A stretch of 12,099 nucleotides of DNA. It comes from Parachlorella kessleri (lineage: Eukaryota > Chlorophyta > Trebouxiophyceae > Chlorellales > Chlorellaceae). The stretch lies in contig BBXU01002553.1 of NCBI GenBank assembly GCA_001598975.1, positions 1-12,099 of the forward strand, read 5' to 3'. How positions within the stretch are numbered: position 1 is the first letter of the stretch; each line of letters opens with the position of its first letter. The notes beneath the pieces are model-generated. The model searched no databases, was not told where the DNA came from, and saw only the letters and a list, made by a program, of their open reading frames with translations. Made by a program: the position numbers and the translations under genes. Positions 1 through 12,099 of the stretch are shown one piece after another.

Positions 1-130
1 GGGGGGGCAGCACAAGTTACCGTCTGCACCCGTAGTAGATTTTGTGTTGTTTTTGTTGCTGCCTTGACTGGCAAGCAAGGGCACGCAGTCCTGAGGTGGT
101 CTGAAAGTATATGGCCCATGTCTCCACCAC

Positions 131-232
131 CAGGTGCATGCAGTGGCCTGCGGACATGCTTTCCGCGTGGTCTGCACAACCCCTTGGGTTCGCCAAAAAG
201 CAGTGTGCTTAGTCAGCCAGTGGTCATCATGC
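131..232 (+). pseudogene. Decayed tandem copy of the RING-H2 exon
   Basis: This segment aligns without gaps to the real RING exon at a 115-bp offset from TGC 149-151 (matching 264-266) to 206-217 (matching 321-332). It reads C-G-H-A-F-R-V-V-C-T-T-P-W, then K-A-V-C-L-V-S. The second zinc histidine has become Arg and the final Cys has become Ser, so it cannot form the zinc site. The upstream CAGGTGC acceptor context is also shared, but at an offset of 117, so a 2-nt indel breaks the splice phase. It is best read as a duplicated exon that has lost function and now lies in the last intron of the RING gene. Confidence 0.75.
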
Positions 233-250
233 AATGCGTGCCGCGTGCAG

Positions 251-362
251 GTGCCTGCCGGCCTGCGGGCATGCCTTCCACGCAGCCTGCATTGACCCCT
301 GGCTACACTCCAAGGCAGTCTGCCCCATCTGCCGAGCTGCTGTGGAGGCCTCGGCATGCTAG
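251..362 (+). CDS. Last coding exon of a RING-H2 zinc-finger protein (probable E3 ubiquitin ligase), 5' part outside or unseen
   Basis: After a GTGCAG acceptor ending at 250, one base completes a codon and the frame then reads [18 protein letters not shown] to a TAG at 360-362. The ligands fit the second half of a RING-H2 finger: Cys (264-266), His (270-272), His (279-281), Cys (288-290), ten residues, then Cys-Pro-Ile-Cys-Arg (321-335). The spacing C-x-H-x2-H-x2-C-x10-C-x2-C and the CIDPWL signature are typical of ATL-like ubiquitin ligases, which bind an E2 enzyme and pass ubiquitin to substrates. Only a nine-residue tail (AAVEASAC preceded by Arg) follows the last zinc ligands, so the finger is C-terminal. 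The first Cys-x2-Cys pair and any membrane segment must lie in upstream exons, and I do not find them in bases 1-250. Substrate and localisation cannot be told. Confidence 0.85.
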
Positions 363-850
363 GCATGCCGTGTGCCCGCTGGCATGGGATGCTGGATACG
401 CAGCAAAGCAAGGTGATAGTTCACACCTATTGAATGGCCGGCTGCCCAACAAGTGTGATGGCTGGTAGTTGCTGGCAAATCGCTTTGCCAAGGAGCTTCA
501 TCCTGGGTTTGATGTGTGGAGCTTAGGCATAGTGACCTGGCATGCAAGGGGGGGAGTTCAGTAGACAGGGTAGCAGTAGACAGGGCGGGAGGTCAACAGG
601 GAAATGTGGGAAGCTGTTTGGTACGTGTCCTAGAGAGGCAGCAAGAAATCTCAAGGGCAAGTCCAGGGCACAGGGAGCTGTTGTGTATATCAAGCGCAGC
701 AAGTGCTGGGAGTTGCTACATTGATTGTATGTACAGTAGGAGTTGGCAAATCACGGGCGCTTCACCTAACCGTGCAGCTTGCGGGTTGTATTTATTGATT
801 CAGTAAGGCTTGTGCTATAGCGTATACTTTGTATGTAAAACGCTCGTAAG
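363..850 (+). other. Probable 3' UTR of the RING-H2 gene
   Basis: The stretch from the TAG at 360-362 to the TGTAA at 834-838 has no convincing coding frame. A 3' UTR of nearly 490 nt is usual for green algae. A small G-rich patch (549-555) and an AT-richer end (about 785-840) are the only visible features. The 3' boundary is an inference from the TGTAA motif alone. Confidence 0.5.
834..838 (+). terminator. TGTAA polyadenylation motif for the RING-H2 gene
   Basis: TGTAA (followed by AA) is the usual chlorophyte near-upstream polyadenylation element. It lies at the end of an AT-rich run, about 470 nt after the RING stop codon. TGTAA also occurs on this strand at 1158, 1240 and 1422, so the choice of site is an inference from proximity. 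Confidence 0.45.
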
Positions 851-2214
851 GCTGTGGTGACCGCACCCAGAAAAGCTAGGCTGTTGGACGTACACTTGCA
901 TGAGTCAGGTAAAGCTGCAGCGCAGGGCTGTGTGCTGGCAGTTAGGTGAAGTTTTTAAATGTCAGGTTCCTTGGTTGACCGTAGGTGTGGCCTTCGTTAG
1001 CGGATCTGGACAGATTCTGGTGCGTTACTGGGGACTGTACCCATGCCACGTGCACGGATGCGATGTGCTGCACTGTGCAGGGTTTGTGGACCTCGTGTAG
1101 CCCAGCTTGCTGCCATTGAAAATGTTTAAACAGATCCATTGCAGAGTCGTAGAAGGGGTGTAAACATGAAATGCAAAGGCAGAACGAGGCGCTAGAGTGG
1201 AGACACCAAGTTCAGTACATGCCTTGCAAAAGGTAGATGAGTGTAAGAGTAGAAACACTGGTACTGGCAGATGTACTTGTACTGACCAGGCTGCTCTACA
1301 CAGGCATGAGCACAGCAAAACTGTGGAACCTCAAGATATAAAACGACCTGACCAGCTCATAGCTCCCTGCCTAAGTGTGGCAGTAGCACAGGCGTGTAGC
1401 AGATTTGGCATGGGCAGCAAAGCTGTAAGAAGCACCTACATCCTCAGAAACACCAGTCGTCTCAACCGGCCGACCTAAGACGTGGGTGCCGTGCAGAACT
1501 CTCATAAAAAATCAACAGCAAGGAACAGCAAGGAGCTGGGCCATGCAGACGCTAGGCAGAGTTGAGAAGAAGAAGAAGAAGGGTTTGAACCAAATCAAAA
1601 AAGGCGATGCCCCTGGTGGCACTTGGCCTGCGGTGTAGCCGCAACACTAGCTAGGCTAACAACTGACGGCAAATGAAATGGTGGGCACACTAGTTAGCCC
1701 GCTTGGCTCACTGGGTCGCAGCACAGCACAGCAGTTTAGGCACGGCATGACGCATGACATGCACACGGTCTCCACAAAAGTCACAAATTCCCTCAGGTTT
1801 GAATCAAAGAAATATCTTCAGTCTCACCAGTTACCACACTTGGCTTGAAGAAAAGTCTTGCCCGTCGTTCCCCAAGGGTCAGCTAAAACAAGCCCCTCCC
1901 CGCGTTGCCACAGCAACACATCATCGCCAGGCAACGCCGCTACCAACAACATGGTCGTCAAATGTGTGCGAACTCGTACTTGTAGTCAGGGCTGGGCAGC
2001 CCACAGGCGAGCCCATGTCCAGCCCTCCATCAGATCCCTGGTCGAGACCACTTGCCGGTCCAGCCGTACGGCTCAGTAAACAGGATATTGTGCATATGCA
2101 CACCGGCTTCTGGGCACGGGCCGCCTCTGCTGCCTTCCCCCCTAATGTTATCGCGCAGGCCTAGCATAGAAAGCAGCTACATAATTGAATTGCAGGTGGT
2201 GGGCTGGCCTGGGG
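851..2214. other. Intergenic stretch without a recognisable gene
   Basis: I read both strands and found no family, no chain of phase-compatible exons and no RNA gene. Open frames here (for example 1197-1478 and 1754-2164 on +) have no protein-like composition. Visible items are a short GAA run near 1565, three + strand TGTAA motifs, a TATAAAA-like run near 1335, and a GTTGCC-AC-AGCAAC palindrome near 1904. The 3' UTR of the minus-strand gene must begin at 2214, but no minus-strand TGTAA was found between 2214 and about 850, so its end is undefined. Confidence 0.5.
1564..1582. repeat. Short GAA/AAG trinucleotide run
   Basis: About six consecutive GAA/AAG units lie in otherwise non-repetitive intergenic sequence. 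It is a simple microsatellite with no evident role. Confidence 0.7.
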
Positions 2215-4864
2215 TCAAGCGCAGCCCGTAGCAGGGCAGACCTCACTGGATGTGAAGAGCGGGCCCCCCAGGTTCTGGGCATTGTTAAGGGCCTCGATGC
2301 CGTACACTTTGGCAATAGCGTCGGCGGCCAGCTCTGTAGCCACCTGCCCAACCTTGGATATGTCGTCATTCGAGTACTGGATTGCCTGCGGGTCAGAGGG
2401 GTCAGAGGAGTGGCTTGGAAGCAGGAGCACTCAGCGCAGGGCATGTGCTAAGTGGCAGTGCAACTGGTCCGTCCGGGCAAGAGCCCGCAAGCTGCAGAAG
2501 AAACAGTCAGCATGTCCTATTAGCTACAGCCACATCACACCACATTGAGACACCTGGAACGGATGTGTACCATGTGGGTGGAGCAGTTCCAGCGGTAGCC
2601 GTAGCTGCCTTGCACCAGCAGGAACCCATGCCTGCCCGCTGCCAAGTAATCTCCTAGCGGCCACGCACCATGTTAATTGCCTACCTGCCCTAATGCAGGT
2701 TTGTTCGGCTGGCCCAGCTACCAGGCATGTGCCCAGCCCAGCTCACCAATGCATGACTCACCACCCATGCACTTTTGGCACCGCATGGCATGCAGGCGCT
2801 TACCCAGAAAATGCAAGCCCCAATGAGATGCACGCTGAGCTCACCGTGGCCTTAGTCACCAGGAAGTACCAAGGGCGGGGACCGACTTGCACGACAGTGC
2901 CCTGCAGGCACGCAGCGGCCCAGGCTGGGTTGTGGTTAGCAGTACATGACAGATGTGTAGAGAACAGTTGGGATGCAGGGTTCCATACAGGACTCAGCAG
3001 GGCAGCAGCAGAGACTGGAGCTTGGCCTTTGCGCCTCTCACAGCCTGCCGAGGCGTGCAGGGCCCGGGCCAGGCAGGCAGGCTGGCAGTGCAGACAGGCT
3101 CAGCAGGGCTCTGAGCACAGAGGAGCCGATGGCCCTCTACAGCAGCAGATGGCGTCCACCCTTTGTCAGCGATGATGAGCAATCCAAGGCAGACCGGGGC
3201 CAGGCCGGGCCACAAGACAAGCCCAGACCTCGCCTCACAAGCAGCAGCCATCCACTGACCCCCAGTCCATCCCGTAACGACATAGGCAATGGGCAGCAGT
3301 CAGGACAGAGTGCGCCAGACAGGGTAGCAACAACATTGCGCTCAGCTACGGCTGGGCGGCGAGGCCTGAGCGTATTTATTTACATATTTACCAACAGTAT
3401 GTGCCCACCTCGACAAACAGCTTGTTGCCGGTGAGTGCCGTTTTGAGGAGGTCAAGGGCATCGTCCAGGGTGGCGGGCAGGGTCTGGGGAGCAAACACCT
3501 TGCCGCCACTCTTCACTGTAATGGCCACCTGCAGCCAAGCGGGGTGGCAGCCTCAGCAACAGGATGGGAGGCGCTGCTTGCACGAGGGAGTGTGATCGCT
3601 CTAATGGTGTTATTGCTGCTGCTGCTGCACCACGGGAGTGCACCGGCTACACGGTGGACAATGCGTGAGAGGTGGCCTGGCCCATACCGCCCCTAGAGAC
3701 ACAGACAGGCACCAGTATGTATCATGGAGCGCATAGCCGCCTGCAGGCGTGCTAAACAAACAAACACAGAACCAACGCAGGCCGACGCATGACAGAGCAC
3801 AAGCCCCTACCTCCACTTTGGTCGCCTTGCCTGCCACCATACCACGTTCAAGCAAACTGCTACTCACCGTCCCACCGTTGAAGTCTGCGGTGCCGTAGGG
3901 CGCCAGGAGCGTTGCCAGGGCCTGGGCCTTCTCGGTTCTGAGGGCAGCAGCAGCAGCCAGGTCCTTCCGGTTGACCGGCAGCCTCACTGAGATGGCGATG
4001 TTGTTGTTGCCGTCATCTGCCGTGGTCACCACCAGGGAGGGGTCCTGCTTGAGGACTGCCACGATCTGGTTGGTCCTCTCCCACCTGCAGACAGGCAGGG
4101 GTAGGGACAGGCAGGCAGCACCGTAAGGCAGCTTGCACCCAGCAGGGAGGGTGATGCTTAGGATGGGTACAAGCGCTCTGGGTCCCTGGTACCTGCAGAC
4201 TGACAGGGGACGATGGGAGTTGGTCTGGTAAAGCAAGCAAGTAGGCACCGCCAGCAGCTTGAAATGGTGATGCAACAGTGGTTGTGCCACAGGCGGGGGC
4301 ACAGCGCCAGGTGGCATGCATGTACAATGCCCACTGCAGCAGCAGCAGCAACCTTTAGTGGCGCAGAAGCAGCAGTAGCAGCTATAGCAGCAGCAGCCGC
4401 AGCAGCAGCCGCAGCAGCAGCCGCAGCAGCAGCCGCAGCAGCAGCAGCAGCAGCAGCAAATATAACAGCAGCAGCAGAAACAGGAGCAGCAGGAGCAGCA
4501 GTACAAATATATGTAACAACCAAATTGCAGGGCCACTTAGTGCTAACCCAAGGGTCAGTAACTGGTGGGGAAGTCGAGGCTGGGCAGGCCAGGTCAAGCG
4601 CTCAATGGACTACTACTCTGCTGAAGTCCAGCCCAGGAAGGGCCTGTGAGCCCCATTGAAGCTGCCAAGTCGTGGGTTCGGACAGGTTAAACATCTGTAG
4701 AGCCCATGGTGGGAGCACCAGAGGCTGACCACAGGAGGTTGGCTGCAAGTGCATAGGGCAAACAAACCAAAGGCCCAGACGCACCAGGGAGGGCTGAGGG
4801 CGGCTGCCTGGGTGATGAGGATGGCAGTCAGTACCAGAGTGGTAGGTACACGGGCTGGCACCAT
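2215..4864 (-). CDS. Four-exon gene for a small secreted or lumenal protein of unknown family (195 aa)
   Basis: Exons on the minus strand: 4864-4785, 4084-3868, 3528-3409 and 2385-2215, giving 588 nt (195 codons plus TGA). All junctions keep phase: donors GTGCGT (4784), GTGAGT (3867) and GTGGGC (3408); acceptors CTGCAG, CTGCAG and CCGCAG. The ATG at 4864 opens a signal-peptide-like N-terminus (MVPAR, then a hydrophobic stretch ending ITQAAALS, residues 1-24), so entry to the secretory pathway or a membrane is likely. The rest (28-195) alternates strand-like stretches (VVTTADDGNNNIAISVRLPV; VAITVKSGGKVFA) with Ala/Leu-rich helices (DLAAAAALRTEKAQALATLL; LDDALDLLKTALTGN; VATELAADAIAKVYGI), and ends in VCPATGCA. 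This suggests a repeated beta-alpha layout. I do not recognise the family. There is a faint look of SIMPL/DUF541-type folds, but no diagnostic motif. An in-frame ATG at 4930 would add 22 residues. Exons 2-4 are firmer than the link to exon 1, which crosses 700 nt. Confidence 0.7.
2386..3408 (-). other. Intron 3 of the secreted-protein gene (1023 nt)
   Basis: The intron is bounded by a GAG/GTGGGC donor and a CCGCAG acceptor on the minus strand, both in phase 0. Open frames on the plus strand inside it (for example 2693-3175 and 2973-3434) have no recognisable domain and are probably chance frames in GC-rich DNA. I see no nested gene. Confidence 0.6.
4070..4260 (-). repeat. Degenerate ~108-bp duplication around the intron-1 acceptor of the secreted-protein gene
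   Basis: The acceptor region at 4081-4090 (plus-strand ACCTGCAGAC) recurs at 4191-4200, an offset of 108. Both copies are preceded by a GGTCC-CT run and followed by AGGCA, CACCG and CAGCTTG pieces in the same order, with indels. The farther copy sits inside the intron and would be a decoy acceptor. Similarity is moderate, so chance cannot be excluded. Confidence 0.4.
4336..4502. repeat. CAG/CTG trinucleotide array with a 12-bp higher-order unit
   Basis: On the plus strand, imperfect GCA/CAG triplets run through the whole interval. The core has four exact head-to-tail copies of a 12-mer (GCAGCAGCAGCC, 4387-4434), followed by eight pure GCA units (4435-4458). The flanks are interrupted (CAGTAG, GAAACAGGAG). 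It lies inside the proposed 700-nt first intron of the minus-strand gene, so the pre-mRNA would carry CUG/CGG-type repeats able to form hairpins. Shorter GCA/TGC runs also lie in intron 2 of the gene (about 3613-3628) and in exon 2 (about 3943-3957), where the run encodes five alanines. Confidence 0.95.
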
Positions 4865-5394
4865 CGGAACACGGACCTGCACCAGCAAACCAGGTTCTGC
4901 AGTTCTGAATAGACGAGTTGTACCCTCCAAGTGCGGGTTGTTTGCGTGAGAGGGTCATGACCGAGCGACCTGGATGGGGTCGCAGGGAAGGTACACAGTA
5001 TGGAGCCTACAGGGTCGCCAAAAGCAGTCCTCCAGGGTGCAGCCCTGCAGAGCCCAGTCGCGCTCACCTGAGGCTTTGTGTTTACAGTGGGTGGTTGCCG
5101 GGGTGGTTGCCGCGAGCTGTCCCTCTGGTAGGTACGTATGCGCAGTGAGTGGCAGCCTTCCCACGGCTTGAAGAGTGTCAGGATGGGTACAAAGTGGCAG
5201 GTGATAGCGGATGGAATGGCTGGATCATGACCCGTCCCCGTCTTATATAGCTACGCTATACCCAATACGGGTGACTAACCTCCACTGGGTGGTACTTCAT
5301 GGCGGGTGGCACGCTGGAAGGGCAAGAAACGAGCCCAGATGCGGCTAGTACAGGCCCCACACCGTACTGACGTAAAGCCCCCACAACGCCACTT
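4865..5394. promoter_or_regulatory. 5' region of the minus-strand secreted-protein gene
   Basis: The region holds a minus-strand TATA-like element (5249-5242) and a strong minus-strand donor, CAG/GTGAGCG, with the intron starting at 5067. Possible acceptors follow at GTGCAG, 14 nt before the ATG at 4864, and at CATCCAG just after 4972. A 5' UTR intron is therefore possible. No recognisable coding region lies here on either strand. Confidence 0.3.
5242..5261 (-). promoter_or_regulatory. TATA-like element within an inverted repeat
   Basis: The minus strand reads TATATAAG (5249-5242), close to a canonical TATA box and about 380 nt upstream of the proposed start at 4864. It overlaps an inverted repeat, TATAGC-TAC-GCTATA (plus strand, about 5246-5260). 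The plus strand also offers TTATATAG, about 145 nt before the ATG at 5395, so the element could serve either direction. Confidence 0.35.
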
Positions 5395-6231
5395 ATGTCA
5401 ATATTCAGCCTCTATCTCCAGATGGACCTAAAAGCAGCAAAACCCACCGTCAGATGGTGTGTTCAACGGGATGCCATGGTATACAACAGCAGAGTTGAGG
5501 ACGGCTATGCAGTGGTGCCCAGCCAAGATGTAGCAGCTGTCCCAAGCATGAATAGGTTGGGTGAGCACGGATACAGGTGGGTGGGGGTGACCTGGCTACC
5601 TCCTACCCACGGTGCCGCAGGTGGTACCATGCTGCTCACTTTTGAGTATCGCCGTGGCTCAGCTGAAGGGGCCAGGCCGCCTGCACTTGCGGCGGGGCCC
5701 CAGCAGTGTGATCTCCCACCAACAAGCTCCCGTCACCTCACAAGCCCTGGCCAACCACGCGTCCATCCCAAATCGCCCAGGCAGCCACCCCCCTGCTGCA
5801 GCTGCTTGGGCTGTACATCCCAGCAGTGCTGTTGCCCTCACACACCATCAGCTGGCAACCGACCCCCGAGTGGGCACCATGCCCACATCCCAGGCCGCAA
5901 CCCAGCATTCCCTGCCAGCCTATCCCCCAGCTCCCGCCCTTCCGCCTACGCCTACAGATATCCATACACAAAGCTGCTGCCAGGGTGCCGACGGCGGGGA
6001 CTACACCCAGTGCCAGTTATCAAGGCGGTATATAATGTGCAGGGGAGGTGCCAAAGACACATGCCAAAGTCACCAAGCACGTCGGAACTTCCCCTGCAAA
6101 GTACGACGCGTGGATACTTGCGCGACTGCAGATGTGTGCGAGGTTCTAAGGGGGGGAGCCTGGCCCCTTTTTGCTGGACCTGCTGGGCTTGCAGGCACAG
6201 CCGGAAGAAAGAAGGGATCCAAGACACATGA
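5395..6231 (+). CDS. Hypothetical 278-codon open frame, coding status uncertain
   Basis: The frame runs from an ATG at 5395 to a stop at 6231 and I do not recognise it. The first ~100 residues are fairly protein-like (for example VEDGYAVVPSQDVAAVPSM and GTMLLTFEYRRGSAEGAR). From about residue 105 it becomes rich in Pro, Ser, Cys and Arg, like chance translation of C-rich DNA. A second frame (5612-6352) stays open across the same stretch and gives an Ala/Pro/Ser/Thr-rich sequence, so at most one is right. A splice at ACAG/GTGGGT (near 5576) to CCGCAG (near 5619) could join the early part of this frame to another. A plus-strand TATATAG lies about 145 nt upstream. Codon use has less third-position G/C than the ABCE1 exons, which argues against coding. 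Confidence 0.25.
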   Translation: MSIFSLYLQMDLKAAKPTVRWCVQRDAMVYNSRVEDGYAVVPSQDVAAVPSMNRLGEHGYRWVGVTWLPPTHGAAGGTMLLTFEYRRGSAEGARPPALAAGPQQCDLPPTSSRHLTSPGQPRVHPKSPRQPPPCCSCLGCTSQQCCCPHTPSAGNRPPSGHHAHIPGRNPAFPASLSPSSRPSAYAYRYPYTKLLPGCRRRGLHPVPVIKAVYNVQGRCQRHMPKSPSTSELPLQSTTRGYLRDCRCVRGSKGGSLAPFCWTCWACRHSRKKEGIQDT

Positions 6232-6808
6232 CGGCTTCAGAAGGCAGCCCCTCGAAGGTGCCGTTCGCGGCCACATCTATCAAGAGCCACTCCTATGTAT
6301 ACACCCGCCCGACACCCTGCTGTCAGCCATTCTATATCACACCCAACAATAAGAGCCTAGTCCTGCATTCGTTGCTACAAGCCACCAGCACAAGCCTCTC
6401 TGAGTTGCAGGCAGTTTTAGTGCCTGATACAGGGCTCTGCGGCACACTGCCCGCAGCGTTGCTGGGGAAAACTCAGAAGACCCACCGGGCTGTGGAAGGC
6501 AGTCCAGTAGCTGATGACATTATCCCAAGCCTCACGTCCGCCCTGTCTGCTCAAGGGTGTATCTCTCAAACTCCCCAGGAGAGCCATGCACTCGGCACCT
6601 TTCCGAGGCGCACAACAATTTACAGACAAACAGAGAGTGGCTGGCATCACAAGCCTGACTGGCGGCAGGACTGGAACAGGTTTAGCTTAAAGCAAGCTAC
6701 TCAGTCATGGAAGTCTACACTGCCTAAGCACCCCAGGTCCTGTCCGAAACAAGGGTGAACGACCAGGGTGTTGTACTGTCCTTGACTTAAATCACGAGCG
6801 GGGCCTCT
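6232..6808. other. Anonymous stretch, possibly the 3' UTR of a minus-strand gene
   Basis: A plus-strand frame at 6171-6758 (195 codons) has no recognisable domain or signal peptide. On the minus strand, TGTAA at 6624-6620 lies about 185 nt beyond the stop of the 7282-6809 frame and could be its polyadenylation motif. Nothing else is evident. Confidence 0.3.
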
Positions 6809-7282
6809 TTAGGCAGGTTTGCCTTCAAGCTGCAGTGGCGCCTTGTATTTCCCGCCCTTGGCCTTGCTTGATGCGGCCCCGGCGCCCTGCCCGTCCCTTT
6901 CTCCCATTGTCTTGATCCCCGAGCCCTGGGCTCTTGTGGCACTGCCGCAAGGACGTGGGTAGCCCGAGGGGGCATCTTCTCCATCACTTGGCATCGGAGG
7001 CTTGTGAGGTGCGTCCCGACAGTTTGACGGTTTTGAGAGGACATGCGTGGTGTGAAACGTGACATGCCAAAGGGGCGGGGCGCCCGGGCACCCTGCACTG
7101 CCATGGGACATGCTCTTGCTGCTAGGGAGCTGCTCCTGTCCTAGGCTCTCTTGCTGCACTTGTCTCCAGTCAGATTGAAGGCTGCGTCTTGTGACAGCCT
7201 GACAGTGCAGCTGGTCAAGCCACACCCTTGCCACCGGTTTGGCAGCCCTAATCCTGCACGAACCAACCCTGCAGCTTGCCAC
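6809..7282 (-). CDS. Hypothetical minus-strand frame (157 codons), divergent from ABCE1
   Basis: The frame starts at an ATG at 7282, about 130 nt upstream of and divergent from the ABCE1 start, and ends at a TAA at 6809. No family is recognised. The C-terminal ~70 residues look plausibly coding (hydrophilic, Gly/Ser/Lys-rich, ending SSKAKGGKYKAPLQLEGKPA), and a TGTAA lies 185 nt downstream. The N-terminal half is less convincing and may be noncoding, with the true start or an exon boundary elsewhere. If real, it shares a short bidirectional promoter with ABCE1. It could equally be a chance frame. Confidence 0.25.
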   Translation of the reverse strand: MASCRVGSCRIRAAKPVARVWLDQLHCQAVTRRSLQSDWRQVQQESLGQEQLPSSKSMSHGSAGCPGAPPLWHVTFHTTHVLSKPSNCRDAPHKPPMPSDGEDAPSGYPRPCGSATRAQGSGIKTMGERDGQGAGAASSKAKGGKYKAPLQLEGKPA

Positions 7283-7412
7283 TGCGGAGCCTTCAAGGTT
7301 CTACCTAGCCTGACGTGCAGGCTGCACCCAGGACTTACATACACGAGGCAGGAACCAAAGCAGCAGCTTGGGGGCGGCTCACAGGCTGAGGCGTGAGTGA
7401 GCAGCAGGCGCC

Positions 7413-11964
<4,552 letters not shown>

Positions 11965-12099
11965 TAGCGGATGAGTCATCCCTGACCACTCCAGTTGACT
12001 GGTGCGAGCTGGCATGGTTAGCCAGCCCCTCTCGGCATCCCACAGTAGCGCGCTTGAGGGCACCTAGTATATTCCAGATGCTGTCATACCTGAAGCTGG

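Noticed and set aside
64..468. 134-codon plus-strand frame at the left end
   Set aside because: It runs through the RING exon in a different frame, and the zinc-ligand pattern is seen only in the frame ending at 362.
1904..1917. GTTGCCACAGCAAC, matching an RFX X-box-like palindrome
   Set aside because: RFX factors are not known to me from green algae, and the site is not near a supported transcription start. It is probably a chance match.
1754..2164. 136-codon plus-strand frame beside the end of the secreted-protein gene
   Set aside because: There is no domain, no splice-consistent extension, and mixed codon use. It is not distinguishable from chance.
3610..4536. 308-codon minus-strand open frame rich in Cys, and other Ala- or Leu-rich frames over the same place
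   Set aside because: The length comes from the CAG/CTG repeat being open in every frame. Only its 4084-3868 part is coding, as exon 2 of the spliced minus-strand gene.
4213..4659. Plus-strand poly-alanine frame of 148 codons
   Set aside because: It is a translation of the triplet array lying in an intron of the opposite strand, with no coding context on either side.

Overview
The window looks like nuclear DNA of a green alga (Chlorophyta, probably a chlorophycean). The evidence is moderately GC-rich sequence, many short exons split by 200-1000 nt introns with GTGAGT/GTGCGT/GTGGGC donors and GCAG acceptors, the chlorophyte-style polyadenylation motif TGTAA, CAG-type triplet repeats, and an ABCE1 protein that reads closest to plant/algal versions.

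Layout. (1) 1-~850, + strand: the last coding exon and 3' UTR of a RING-H2 zinc-finger (E3 ubiquitin ligase type) gene. It is preceded by a decayed tandem copy of the same exon. (2) ~850-2214: no gene seen. (3) 2215-4864, - strand: a four-exon gene, assembled here from phase-compatible splice sites, for a 195-residue protein with an N-terminal signal peptide and no recognised family. Its first intron carries a long CAG/CTG repeat. (4) 4865-7412: mostly anonymous. It holds a TATA-like element inside an inverted repeat and two weakly supported reading frames, one per strand. (5) 7413-11959, + strand, running off the right edge: ten exons encoding the first 307 residues of ABCE1/RLI1, the iron-sulphur ABC ATPase of ribosome recycling. 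Both 4Fe-4S cysteine sets and the whole first nucleotide-binding core are present.

The most unusual property is a recurrent class of microduplication. Short pieces of exon plus adjoining splice site are copied into the neighbouring intron at offsets of about 74-132 bp. This is seen at the RING exon, at ABCE1 exon 6 (3' end), exon 7 (four extra copies of its 5' end, plus a copied donor) and exon 8 (3' end), and perhaps at intron 1 of the secreted-protein gene. The ghost exons carry possible decoy splice sites. In ABCE1 intron 6, one decoy acceptor would add 101 codons in frame, with no stop.

The genes have no evident functional link; they are unrelated eukaryotic neighbours. No mobile element, CRISPR array, rRNA or tRNA gene was recognised.
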